From: Clostridia bacterium | Lineage (GTDB): Bacteria > Bacillota > DSM-521 > Neomoorellales > SLTJ01 | Assembly (NCBI GenBank): GCA_004347685.1 | Contig: SLTJ01000038.1 | Span: 1 to 64,000, forward strand | Length of the DNA stretch: 64,000 nt | Direction of reading: 5' to 3' | Part shown: piece by piece, positions 1 to 7,233 of the stretch | How positions within the stretch are numbered: position 1 is the stretch's first letter | Layout: every line of letters starts with the position of its first letter | Translations under genes and position numbers: made by a program | The notes under the pieces: generated by a model | What the model saw: the letters and a program-made list of their open reading frames with translations, nothing else | Told to the model about the DNA's origin: nothing | The model's database searches: none

Positions 1-87
1 AGTAGAGCCAAGGGCGACTTTGACAAAGGGTCCCGGGTAGCGCCGGGCCAGGGCCTTCACGCTGCGGTCAAAGACATTGACGGCCAA
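1..87 (-). CDS. Partial hypothetical protein, possible Rpn/DUF4351-type nuclease-like N-terminus (runs off left edge)
   Basis: Only the first 29 codons are visible, from a TTG start at 87 to the window edge. AAAGGA lies about 9 bases upstream of the start. The peptide contains FDRSVKALARRYPGPFVKVA, which resembles the opening of PD-(D/E)XK Rpn / DUF4351 'transposase-like' proteins (an Asp followed by K-x-L and a P-x-x-F stretch). That family link is weak and rests on pattern only. A DUF4351-like C-terminal remnant also occurs near 58776-58931, so this family may be present more than once here. The start could be elsewhere, because the frame stays open upstream. Confidence 0.35.
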   Translation of the reverse strand, partial: MAVNVFDRSVKALARRYPGPFVKVALGST

Positions 88-126
88 GGGGCAAAATCCT
101 TTCCAGCGATACTTTCTGACAAAGTC

Positions 127-135
127 ATTATACCA
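127..135 (-). promoter_or_regulatory. Extended -10 promoter for the left-edge gene
   Basis: Read on the minus strand, positions 135 to 127 give TGG followed by TATAAT, an extended -10. No good -35 is visible at 150-155 (TTTCCC). The expected transcript start near 120 lies about 33 bases before the TTG at 87. Confidence 0.4.
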
Positions 136-227
136 CGCGCAGGAAACAGGGGAAAGAAAAAATCCGTGCTGACAGAAATAACAGCATTCTACCCTGTCTC
201 TGCGCGGTCAAAAGCCTTTTTGTGCCG

Positions 228-341
228 GGGCTTGTAGCTAGGGGATAACCCCGGTTCGCTGGGAATGGCCCCAAGCGGGCTGGCCAGCTATGTTGGTGTC
301 TGCTAAGCCGCTAATCTTTTCTGAAAGGAGACGAAATCTTC
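228..341 (+). promoter_or_regulatory. Structured 5' leader, possible riboswitch of unassigned class
   Basis: The gap before the gene at 342 holds nested complementarity: TAGCT near 236 pairs with AGCTA near 287, and the enclosed region has a GGGG-ATAA-CCCC hairpin and a CGCT...AGCG hairpin. The leader then runs to an AAAGGAG ribosome binding site at 324-330. I do not find the conserved cores of the TPP, cobalamin, SAM, c-di-GMP or T-box classes. Function is unknown. Confidence 0.3.
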
Positions 342-1097
342 ATGGAACTAATGCTCGACCTAAAACCGTCAACTCAACCGACTTCCCTATTTTCCGCCCG
401 GACCGCGCAAAGGATAGACTGGCAGCGAGTCAACCCCACCTGGCGGGGCATCCAAAAAGCCGAAGAGTGGGCGAGACCTAAAGTGCTGGAAGCGGTAAAA
501 GAATTTCGCCTGGCCGCCAGGTTTCAATTGGTGAAGTCTCTCTACCGAAATCCGGACAAAGGCAAAAAGGACCTGGACCGGGCCGCGCGCACCGGGATAC
601 TGGTGCGCCACGACCTGGTGACGGAAAAAGGGAACGTCCCCCTGCTCACGCTGGGGCCGCTGGGGGCAAGACTTATTGGCGACCGGTTCGTGCCCAACTG
701 GTGGGTAGACATCCCTCTGGCTGAGGTATTAAAGCGGCTGGTGGTAGTCCAGTTAGTCCTGCGGCTGAGAGAAGCCGGGGAATGCCACCTGTTTAACGCC
801 CGTTCTCCACTTTCGGCAATCGTCGTGTTCAACAATCTGGACTACGGCGTGCTGGTTGTCCGGCAGGACGTGGAAGAAGTCATGGAGAATTTGTTGTTCC
901 TGCAGGCAAGAAGGCTGCTGATGGTGACTGAAGACCTGGAGCAGGCCGGAATTCTGGCCGGAGAGCTGGGGGACCGGGGCAGGTTTGCGACTGACCTGGA
1001 ACTTATGAGAAGCCCTTTGGTGTTTTACCGGTGGGATGGCGGGTTTGTGACAGATAAGGTGTTTAAGCTTCCTGGAGCCGGGAGGGTGAAATTTTAG
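342..1097 (+). CDS. Hypothetical protein, possible winged-helix / replication-relaxation-like
   Basis: 251 residues, soluble, no signal peptide or membrane segment. The ATG at 342 is chosen because AAAGGAG (324-330) sits 11 bases upstream. Residues about 40-110 look helical and basic and include a phrase of the kind DRAARTGILVRHDLV, as in helix-turn-helix 'replication-relaxation' proteins, where a hydrophobic wing follows an R-x-G turn. This resemblance is only suggestive. The gene sits alone behind a structured leader and ahead of the radical SAM gene by 85 bases. No catalytic motif is recognisable. Confidence 0.6.
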   Translation: MELMLDLKPSTQPTSLFSARTAQRIDWQRVNPTWRGIQKAEEWARPKVLEAVKEFRLAARFQLVKSLYRNPDKGKKDLDRAARTGILVRHDLVTEKGNVPLLTLGPLGARLIGDRFVPNWWVDIPLAEVLKRLVVVQLVLRLREAGECHLFNARSPLSAIVVFNNLDYGVLVVRQDVEEVMENLLFLQARRLLMVTEDLEQAGILAGELGDRGRFATDLELMRSPLVFYRWDGGFVTDKVFKLPGAGRVKF

Positions 1098-1182
1098 CTG
1101 AGTGATCGCGGCGGCTTGTCAAAGAAGTCCATTTCACGTTACAATAACTAGAGCCAGCTAAAAACTTGGGAGGGGAAGATTA

Positions 1183-2364
1183 TTGGCAACTACGGTGGAG
1201 TTAGCAAGGGAGCTGAAACTGAAAGCAGAGTTGCTTACTGAGGGAGTAACCGCCGAGGCAGAGGCTATAGAAGGGTTGGGAAAAGAATACAAAGAGCAGT
1301 GTCACGGGCTTTTTGGCTGGGATTTTGAGAATCACGTCGGACAGACACTGCCAGATGACTTCCGCCTCCTGCCAGGAGGTACAGTCGTCCAGTTTCGCCA
1401 AAACAGCAAATCCAGATTTTGCGTCAGCAAGACTGCCGATGGCCTTGTGCTCCGTGAGGCCAACGAAGTTCTTTGCAGAGTAGAATGGCTGCCCCGGCCT
1501 GCCTTTTACGAAAGGACGACTACTGATGGCACCCCCATGACCAAAGTGGCCCAAATAGGAGGGGAAGACAGCTTCTTTGTCTGTTACAACAACTACTGCA
1601 GCCACTGGCAAAATGGCAAGCAGTGTCTTTTCTGCAATCTGGTAACTACCAAACAAACGTACCGGAGTGTACTTACTCGAAAAAAGCTGAATCAAATCGG
1701 AGAAACCGCCGCCGCAGCGTTTTCCGAAGGAGTAGTGAGGCACTGCCTTCTTACCGGAGGCTGTTTTCCTGGAGAAAACGAGACTGATCTGGTGGTAGAG
1801 ATCCTCCATACCTTGCGGAATTACCTGGGAGTTTCAGACGTGCCTGGTTGCGTGCTGGCTTCTCCGCCAAGGGACCTGCGGGAAATCGAACGGATCCGGG
1901 AAGCAGGGATAACAGGTATCGGCTACAGCCTAGAAATATGGAATCGGGACATGTTCAAGGCTATATGTCCAGGCAAGGAGGAACATCCTGGTTATGAGAA
2001 ATTTCTGGATTCTTTGGAGTACGCCGTGGGCATTTTTGGCAGGGGCAACGTCTTTTGCGCTCTGGTTACCGGAATTGAACCCCGTGAATACCTTTTGGAG
2101 GGAGTAGAGTACCTGGCAGCCAAGGGTATAACAAGCCTTTGTTTTATATGGAGCCCCGTGCCTGGTTCCAGGCTGGAGGGCCACCGCAACCCCACCGCAG
2201 AGTGGTACCTGAACACTACCAGGCGAGTAGTGGACATCTTCGAAAAAAACGCTTTACCACTCAATGAGAACATTCATTGCTATCGTTGTGACGGCAACAC
2301 CCTTTTTCACGATGAGGCCCGGCTGCGGAGTCTGTCAAGTGCTACTAATAAAACAGCTGGGTGA
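1183..2364 (+). CDS. Radical SAM protein with atypical cysteine spacing
   Basis: 393 residues from a TTG start with GGAGGGGAAG just upstream. Residues 134-151 carry the putative cluster site: C139-x8-C148-x2-C151, with a further Cys at 134. This is not the usual Cx3Cx2C but fits the loosened-motif radical SAM enzymes. A glycine-rich GGCFPGENE segment (SAM binding) follows about 45 residues later, then a TIM-barrel-like body with YSLEIW and a final H-C-x2-C at the C-terminus that could hold a second cluster or zinc. Family members cleave S-adenosylmethionine to start radical chemistry. The substrate is unknown. A small Cys-containing reading frame follows at 2394. Confidence 0.75.
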   Translation: MATTVELARELKLKAELLTEGVTAEAEAIEGLGKEYKEQCHGLFGWDFENHVGQTLPDDFRLLPGGTVVQFRQNSKSRFCVSKTADGLVLREANEVLCRVEWLPRPAFYERTTTDGTPMTKVAQIGGEDSFFVCYNNYCSHWQNGKQCLFCNLVTTKQTYRSVLTRKKLNQIGETAAAAFSEGVVRHCLLTGGCFPGENETDLVVEILHTLRNYLGVSDVPGCVLASPPRDLREIERIREAGITGIGYSLEIWNRDMFKAICPGKEEHPGYEKFLDSLEYAVGIFGRGNVFCALVTGIEPREYLLEGVEYLAAKGITSLCFIWSPVPGSRLEGHRNPTAEWYLNTTRRVVDIFEKNALPLNENIHCYRCDGNTLFHDEARLRSLSSATNKTAG

Positions 2365-2393
2365 TGGATTTTAGGGGCTGCCGGGAATAAGGG

Positions 2394-2603
2394 ATGTTGG
2401 AGCCCATGCCCCAGAAAGTGCTGGCCTGCGCCTGGTGTCAAGGAGCCCCCAGGGACGCCGAACTTATAGAAGAATCGGTGGCCTTTGACCGCCTGGGCAT
2501 GGTGTTGACTTTGCTCTACATACCGGTGGATGAGACGAAGATGCAATCTAAGCATCATTTTGGGCTTCGGGGTAGCATTACTTTCTTTTCCCAGGAGTGT
2601 TGA
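2394..2603 (+). CDS. Small cysteine-containing hypothetical protein
   Basis: 69 residues from a TTG with AAGGGATG upstream; an ATG at 2406 is an alternative start. The protein has CAWC near its start and ends in SQEC, the spacing seen in small treble-clef zinc-binding proteins whose last knuckle is S-x-E-C. It may be complete or a truncated remnant. It lies 29 bases after the radical SAM gene and could be co-transcribed with it. Confidence 0.35.
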   Translation: MLEPMPQKVLACAWCQGAPRDAELIEESVAFDRLGMVLTLLYIPVDETKMQSKHHFGLRGSITFFSQEC

Positions 2604-2730
2604 GATGGTCCCAGGAGGGGAGGCATAGTGCCTATGCCTTAAAGAGGAAATCCAGAAGCAGCAGGAACAGGTAGCCGCCGGGGTAGAAGGTCCAGGCGGT
2701 GGAGGCCCTTACCGGGGTTTTGACCCCTTC

Positions 2731-2943
2731 ATGCAGTACCTGCTGCACAGGCTGGACAGCATGGAAACCACCCTGCGGGGCGAAATGAACAACCTGCGCC
2801 AGGAAATAACCACCCGGATTGATCAGGTTGATGTTAAAATGGATAGCCTGCACCAGGAATTGCATAGCACTACCAGGTGGGTAATCGGGACTGTCATAGC
2901 CGCTGTGGGTGCCGCCGTGGCCGTGATACATTGGCTGAAATAG
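2731..2943 (+). CDS. Small coiled-coil protein with C-terminal membrane anchor
   Basis: 70 residues. Residues about 1-48 form a heptad-like coiled coil (LRQEITTRIDQVDVKMDSL), and residues 50-67 are a single hydrophobic helix, giving a tail-anchored layout like phage XhlA or DUF1640-type proteins. The frame stays open upstream to a stop at 2626 and reads as plausible protein (KEEIQKQQEQV) with no ATG, GTG or TTG. The 5' end is therefore uncertain: either the ATG at 2731 is used or the gene has lost its start. Confidence 0.5.
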   Translation: MQYLLHRLDSMETTLRGEMNNLRQEITTRIDQVDVKMDSLHQELHSTTRWVIGTVIAAVGAAVAVIHWLK

Positions 2944-3125
2944 GCTGCCTGCAAGAATACCGGGTATAGGTACGCCCCAACTTTTTGTCACCAGTTCGTC
3001 ACAGACCAGGCGAAAACTGTGGTACAAGGCGGGAGATGGCGGTATTTGCCAGGGCCGGGGAGCCGGATTTGATAAGGTTCTGCGGATTTAATGATACTAG
3101 ATGGTGCTAGCAAAGACGTCCTTTT

Positions 3126-3175
3126 TCTGCCTTACAAGCAGGAGGTCATAAGTTCAAGTCTTATCGCCTCCACCA
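3126..3175 (+). other. 3' half of a tRNA-Val(UAC), probable attachment-site remnant
   Basis: The stretch folds as the 3' half of a tRNA. It has an anticodon arm TCTGC / GCAGG with loop CTTACAA (anticodon UAC, valine), then a short variable loop, a T-arm ATAAG-TTCAAGT-CTTAT, the acceptor strand CGCCTCC, discriminator A and encoded CCA at 3173-3175. No matching 5' acceptor strand or D-arm lies upstream, so this is not a functional gene. Integrases commonly recombine at tRNA 3' ends, leaving exactly such a half copy. A broken integrase lies 146 bases downstream. Confidence 0.75.
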
Positions 3176-3263
3176 GATTTGACAAGGGTTTCAGGGTTCT
3201 GGGTGTTACTAAGGGAAGGGCAAATACTAATAACTTACTAAAGTGGGTTCCCGCGCCCTGGAG

Positions 3264-3305
3264 ACAAATAAAATAGCCGGCCAGGGGTGCTATCCCTGCC
3301 GGCTA
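3264..3305 (-). terminator. Rho-independent terminator of the integrase remnant
   Basis: A TAGCCGGC...GCCGGCTA stem spans 3274-3305. On the minus strand it is followed by ATTTTATTT. It lies 16 bases past the integrase stop. Confidence 0.7.
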
Positions 3306-3320
3306 GGGTATCTAGCGTCT

Positions 3321-3640
3321 TTAGCTCCTTTCCACCTTGGAAGGGGCTTTTTCTTTCTTCAGCACCTCGTTCAGCCGGGCCGCCGCCTTCCGCTCCAGGT
3401 CCAGGGAAACGTGGCTGTAAATATCTAAGGTCATAGCTATGCGGCTGTGACCCAGCATCTGCTGCACCACCTTGGGATGTTCCCTTAGCTCCAGCATCAG
3501 CGTGGTGGAAACGGATGTGGGGCAGATCAGCATGTTTGAGCATTACGTCGAAATGCCGGGTGAAGTTCCTTGGGCTTGGGTCCAATGGCCTCCCATCTTG
3601 CTCTCGCCGGACTGGTGGTAGGTGATGAACATGGTAGAAA
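3321..3640 (-). pseudogene. Tyrosine recombinase (phage integrase), C-terminal remnant with internal deletion
   Basis: Two minus-strand frames together give the C-terminus of a tyrosine integrase. One (about 3640 to 3506) reads DGRPLDP, NFTRHFDVMLKHADLPHIRFH; the other (about 3500 to 3321) reads HPKVVQQMLGHSRIAMTLDI-YSH, with the catalytic LGH and final tyrosine region. The join lacks the conserved D-L-R-H-T-x-A block, so roughly 20 bases are missing there, which removes the catalytic Arg and shifts frame. The N-terminal two thirds of the gene are absent. It points toward the tRNA-Val half, as expected for an element once integrated in that tRNA. Confidence 0.8.
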
Positions 3641-3718
3641 ACCTTCGTTGTGTAATAGAGTGTAACTAGATTAACCTAAGTATGCTACAGGTTACGGGAT
3701 AAGTCAAGAAGAACTGTA

Positions 3719-3750
3719 TTGAAATGTAGGGCCATGTATGATAGTATAAT
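3719..3750 (+). promoter_or_regulatory. Probable promoter of the HTH gene
   Basis: A perfect TATAAT lies at 3745-3750. The best -35 is TTGAAA at 3719-3724, but the spacer is 20 bases, longer than usual, so only the -10 is convincing. Confidence 0.35.
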
Positions 3751-3771
3751 GAGTGAAAGGGGAGATAGGCG

Positions 3772-3948
3772 ATGGAGAATTACTATACGCCACAAGAAAT
3801 AGCTGATAAGCTAAAACTTAACGTCAGAACTCTCTACAAATGGATCAGGGAAGGGAGGCTACATGCCATTAAGCTGGGTGATGTTTGGCGCATTCCCGAA
3901 ACCGAATTAAGACGCCTCCTGGGAGGCGAACAGGACGGTGCAAGATAG
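3772..3948 (+). CDS. Excisionase-family helix-turn-helix DNA-binding protein
   Basis: 58 residues, beginning MENYYTPQEIADKLKLNVRT. This is a MerR-like HTH_17 / excisionase fold: Y-T-P-Q-E-I-A-x-x-L, L-Y-K-W-I-x-E-G-x-L-x-A-I-K-L-G-x-x-W-R-I. It fills the whole protein. AGGGGAG precedes the ATG at good distance. Such proteins act as excisionases (recombination directionality factors) or small repressors. It lies close to an integrase remnant and may be a surviving part of the same element. The surrounding DNA is visibly more AT-rich than the neighbouring genes. Confidence 0.8.
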   Translation: MENYYTPQEIADKLKLNVRTLYKWIREGRLHAIKLGDVWRIPETELRRLLGGEQDGAR

Positions 3949-4033
3949 CAGGGGGGATACTTATATCTCCGGCCATTTCCCCGGCCTTACAAGGTAATCT
4001 AAAGGGCTGTTTTTCAAGGGAAGGAGACTATGA

Positions 4034-4345
4034 GTGCTTGACCAAATACAGAAATGCATTGAAGAAGGTAAATGGCGTATATCGTACCATGCCCTCAAAC
4101 GGTGCGATGCAAGAGGCATCGATATGGAGGACGTGCTGGCGGCCATAGCTGGCGGTGAGATACTGGAAGATTATCCCGAAGACCCTCGTGGAGCCAGTTG
4201 TCTGGTGCTGGGCCATATACCTGCCGGGGAGCCGTTGCACGTAGTCTGCTCTATTGACAAGGAAGGATGGGTAATAATCATAACGGTTTACCGTCCTGGG
4301 GAACCTAAATGGATTAACGAGCGAACGAGGAGGGAAAAGCAGTGA
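4034..4345 (+). CDS. DUF4258 domain protein, probable toxin of a toxin-antitoxin pair
   Basis: 103 residues from GTG 4034, with AAGGAG 7 bases upstream. The sequence has the DUF4258 pattern: an early S-x-H-A-x-x-R-C-x-x-R-G-I segment, D-V-x-x-A-I, a Y-P-E-D core, and a final V-V-x-x-x-x-P. DUF4258 belongs to the RelE/BrnT-like small fold and often sits beside a zinc-finger antitoxin. The stop overlaps the start of the next gene (GTGA at 4342-4345), so the two are translationally coupled. RNase activity is inferred from the family, not shown. Confidence 0.75.
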   Translation: MLDQIQKCIEEGKWRISYHALKRCDARGIDMEDVLAAIAGGEILEDYPEDPRGASCLVLGHIPAGEPLHVVCSIDKEGWVIIITVYRPGEPKWINERTRREKQ

Positions 4346-4587
4346 TCGAATGTCCGGCATGTGGCGGTAAGGTTACTCAGAAGAAAGTTGATGTAGAAAG
4401 ATGGTGGCATGGCCGTCTGGTCATTATTGAAGGTGTGCCCGCCCATGTATGCCAGCAATGCGGAGAAATGTACTTCAACGGCGACGTTGCCAGTGAGATG
4501 GAAAAAATTAAACGGGCCGCTACCGTGAGCGGGGAAAGATTTATCCAGGTGCCGGTACGTCCTTATAGGCCGGCTCACCAGGCGTAG
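4342..4587 (+). CDS. YgiT-type zinc-finger protein, probable antitoxin
   Basis: 81 residues from GTG 4342. Two CxxC knuckles (C4-C7 and C37-C40) flank a basic W-W-x-G segment, the layout of the N-terminal zinc domain of MqsA/YgiT antitoxins. There is no C-terminal HTH domain as in full-length MqsA, which is normal for the short YgiT-type family. It is coupled to the DUF4258 gene by a 4-base overlap, and such pairs recur in bacterial genomes. Confidence 0.75.
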   Translation: MIECPACGGKVTQKKVDVERWWHGRLVIIEGVPAHVCQQCGEMYFNGDVASEMEKIKRAATVSGERFIQVPVRPYRPAHQA

Positions 4588-4926
4588 ATACTCGAAGTAG
4601 TCCACCTGGTGGGCCAGCCGGGCTAGCACGTCAGAATGAGGGGCATCCTGCATGATTTTTCCCCATCCGCCACGGGCTAGGGCTGTATTCACGTCACAGA
4701 TCATCACTGCTAAGTCACGGGCTACCCTGGCCTCGGCATTGCGGAAACGCCGCTCCAGTGCCGATTCCACCTGATTCCGGGCCGCCTCCCGGCGTTCAGC
4801 ATTGGTTATCCGCCGTCGGGGGGCATCTGGCCGGGGTGGGAACAGGTCTGTTTTTGGTGAGAGGCGGTAGCCTGAGCAGTTACAAGAAATCTAGCTTGCC
4901 TGGCGGCCGCTGTTTCTTGCCCGAAA
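4588..4926. other. Gap with a possible minus-strand gene remnant
   Basis: No complete gene. On the minus strand, about 4890 down to 4590, one open frame reads as plausible protein: acidic/arginine-rich helices, then DLAVMICDVNTALARGGWGK and a segment ending FEYLRL. It has no clear start, and its 3' end would run into the antisense of the zinc-finger gene, so it is probably a truncated remnant of the integrated element. Family not recognised. Confidence 0.3.
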
Positions 4927-5550
4927 TCAGGCTGGGCCGATGAGGATGGCCCGGCAGGGGGCGGCCTCGGTGCCCACCAGGGATAGCGGCAGGGCCAGGA
5001 GGAAATAGGAGCCGGGCTGCACCTCGGTCAGCCTGACACCTTCCATGACAACGATACCGTGGCGCAAAAGGATTTTGTGGGTTTCGTGGCCCGGCTGGTC
5101 ACGTTCAATGCCTAGGGCGTCGAGCCCTACGCCGCGCACGCCGGCGTCAGCGAGGGTACGGGCCGCTCCGGCCTCTAGGTAGACGAAGTCCTGACCGTAA
5201 CTTTCGGTAAGGGAATTTCTGGTTTTGAGAAGAAGAAAGTCGCGGGGTTGCACGGAATGGGCATGGAGGTCCGGGGCGGTGATTTTTTCCGTGACTGCCG
5301 TTAGGTCCAGGACACGGCACGGGCCGATTAGGGGGAGCAGGTCCAGCCGGTCGAGGGAGGCGCCGCCGGCTTCCACATGCAGGGGCGCATCCAGGTGGGT
5401 GCCGGTATGGGTGTCGAGGATTATCCTGGTTTCCCTTATCCCTTGCGCGAAGTCCCGGGTGATCTCGATTTGCGGTCTCTTGTCGGGTTCATCCTTATAC
5501 ACCGGCATTTCCGGATAGATCGGCAGGGAAATGTCATAGAGGCAAAACAT
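4927..5550 (-). CDS. Cyclase family protein (KynB-like metal-dependent hydrolase)
   Basis: 207 residues. The signature HTGTHLDAPLH (about residues 48-58) is the metal-binding motif of the cyclase / arylformamidase (KynB) superfamily. Later acidic and His residues (G-x-D-x-x-x-I-E, H-x-x-L-L) complete the usual Zn/Mn site, and the length matches KynB. Family members hydrolyse N-formylkynurenine or related amides, and some act on lactone-like substrates. The gene begins 28 bases after zwf and appears to be the last gene of gnd-zwf-cyclase. No 6-phosphogluconolactonase gene is visible in this operon, so a lactonase role is conceivable but unproven. Confidence 0.85.
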   Translation of the reverse strand: MFCLYDISLPIYPEMPVYKDEPDKRPQIEITRDFAQGIRETRIILDTHTGTHLDAPLHVEAGGASLDRLDLLPLIGPCRVLDLTAVTEKITAPDLHAHSVQPRDFLLLKTRNSLTESYGQDFVYLEAGAARTLADAGVRGVGLDALGIERDQPGHETHKILLRHGIVVMEGVRLTEVQPGSYFLLALPLSLVGTEAAPCRAILIGPA

Positions 5551-5578
5551 GGTAGCTCACCTGCCTTATGTCTCGCAG

Positions 5579-7114
5579 CTATGCCTCCGCAGCCGGGCTG
5601 GCGGCGGGCGGTTCCGGGCCGTACCCGGCTTCGGCCCATTGGCGGCCGTCTCGCCTCATGAGCCACCCGGCGTCCTCGGGCCCCCAGGTCCCGGCCGGAT
5701 AGTTGGGAAAAGAAGGAACTGCCCTGGCCCAGGCTGCAGCCAGGGGATCTACAAATCTCCAGGCATATTCTACTTCCTCCCACCCGGTAAACAGGGTGGG
5801 ATCGCCGCGCATTACGTCCAGCAGCAAGCGTTCATACGCCTCCGGCGAGTTAACCCCAATCTCGCAGTTCTGGCAAAAATCCAGCTTGATCGGGACGATA
5901 AAGTTATCGGTCCCCGGCCTCTTGGCGTTCAGGCGCAGGAATACTCCTTCCTGGGGCTGAATGCGGATGACCAGGAGGTTGGGGGAGAGTTCGCCGTACT
6001 CCTTGAAATACAGTACTTGAGGCAGGGCCTTGAACTGCACGGCTATTTCCGTATATCGGCGGGCCAGCCGTTTGCCGGTGCGCAGGTAGAAAGGCACGCC
6101 GGCCCAGCGAAAATTGTCAATGTGCAGTTTCAGGGCCACAAAGGTTTCGGTGGCGGAATGAGGAGCCACCGCCTTTTCCTGGCGGTAGCCGGGAACTTTT
6201 CCCTCCGGAAAGAAACCTTCGCCGTATTGCCCCCGTACGGCGTTCTTGCGGATATTTTCCTCTGTGAGCAGTTGGAGACTGCGGAGAACCTTCACCTTTT
6301 CTTCGCGGATATCCGCAGTGGCCAGGCTGGTAGGGGGTTCCATGGCGATCATGCTGACAAGCTGCAGCATGTGGTTCTGCAGCATGTCCCGGAGGGCGCC
6401 GGCCCTTTCATAGTACCCGCCGCGGTTTTCTATCCCGCCGGTTTCCAGGGAGCTTATCTGTACGTGGTCTATCCAGCGGCTGTTCCACACCGGCTCAAAA
6501 AAAGCGTTGGCGAAGCGGATGACCATGATGTTTTGGATCATTTCCTTGCCCAGGTAGTGGTCAATGCGGTAGATGTCCCGCTCGGGAAAGACTTCCACCA
6601 GTTCCCGGTTTAACTGCCTGGCGGATTCCAGATCCCAGCCAAAAGGCTTTTCGATTACCACCCGCCGCCAACCCGGCCCGTTACCGCTGGCCAAACCGTG
6701 CTGGCGCAGGTTTCGTACCACCGGGCCGAAGAATTCAGGGGCCAGGGCCAGGTAAAAGGCGGAATTGCCGCCGGTGCGGCCGCGCTCCTCCAGTTCGGCC
6801 AGCAGGCTGCGCAGCCGGGCATAGCCCTGCGGATCGCGGATGTCCGTCTGGAGATAGGTTATCCGCGTGAGCAGGTGCTGCCACCTGATATCGTTTCCCT
6901 CTGTGCCTCCTGCTTCCTGCACCGCGCGGACCACTTCCTGGCGAAAGGATTCCTGGGTCCACGGCCGCCGGGCCACAGCCGCCACGGTAAAGCCCGCGGG
7001 CAACAGGCCCCGGGCTGCCAGCCGGGCCAGGGCCGGGAAAAGTTTTTTCCGGGCCAGGTCACCGGTGGCCCCCAGGACTACCAACACGCAGGGATCAGGC
7101 CGGTGGGATACCAC
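5579..7114 (-). CDS. zwf: Glucose-6-phosphate 1-dehydrogenase
   Basis: 511 residues, the usual length. It oxidises glucose 6-phosphate to 6-phosphogluconolactone with NAD(P)+ and opens the oxidative pentose phosphate pathway. The N-terminal nucleotide fold has GATGDLARKKL at residues 15-25, the lysine motif E-K-P-F-G-W-D follows, and the catalytic RIDHYLGKE lies near residue 180. The start is GTG at 7114 behind a G-rich ribosome binding site. It lies 119 bases downstream of gnd and just upstream of the cyclase gene, probably one operon. Confidence 0.95.
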   Translation of the reverse strand: MVSHRPDPCVLVVLGATGDLARKKLFPALARLAARGLLPAGFTVAAVARRPWTQESFRQEVVRAVQEAGGTEGNDIRWQHLLTRITYLQTDIRDPQGYARLRSLLAELEERGRTGGNSAFYLALAPEFFGPVVRNLRQHGLASGNGPGWRRVVIEKPFGWDLESARQLNRELVEVFPERDIYRIDHYLGKEMIQNIMVIRFANAFFEPVWNSRWIDHVQISSLETGGIENRGGYYERAGALRDMLQNHMLQLVSMIAMEPPTSLATADIREEKVKVLRSLQLLTEENIRKNAVRGQYGEGFFPEGKVPGYRQEKAVAPHSATETFVALKLHIDNFRWAGVPFYLRTGKRLARRYTEIAVQFKALPQVLYFKEYGELSPNLLVIRIQPQEGVFLRLNAKRPGTDNFIVPIKLDFCQNCEIGVNSPEAYERLLLDVMRGDPTLFTGWEEVEYAWRFVDPLAAAWARAVPSFPNYPAGTWGPEDAGWLMRRDGRQWAEAGYGPEPPAASPAAEA

Positions 7115-7233
7115 AGCTTAACCGCCCCCCGATTTTCTTGCCTGAAATGAGACGCCTGCACTGTCCGTGACGATACCGGCTACCTCCAACTTCTAATCTC
7201 CAGCTTGCGGACAAAGCCATCGGTAAGCTGGGT

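Noticed and set aside
3126-3175. Functional tRNA-Val gene
   Set aside because: No 5' acceptor strand or D-arm upstream, so only a 3' half is present.
5549-6613. 354-codon plus-strand frame opposite zwf
   Set aside because: Antisense shadow of zwf; no domain and no credible ribosome binding site.
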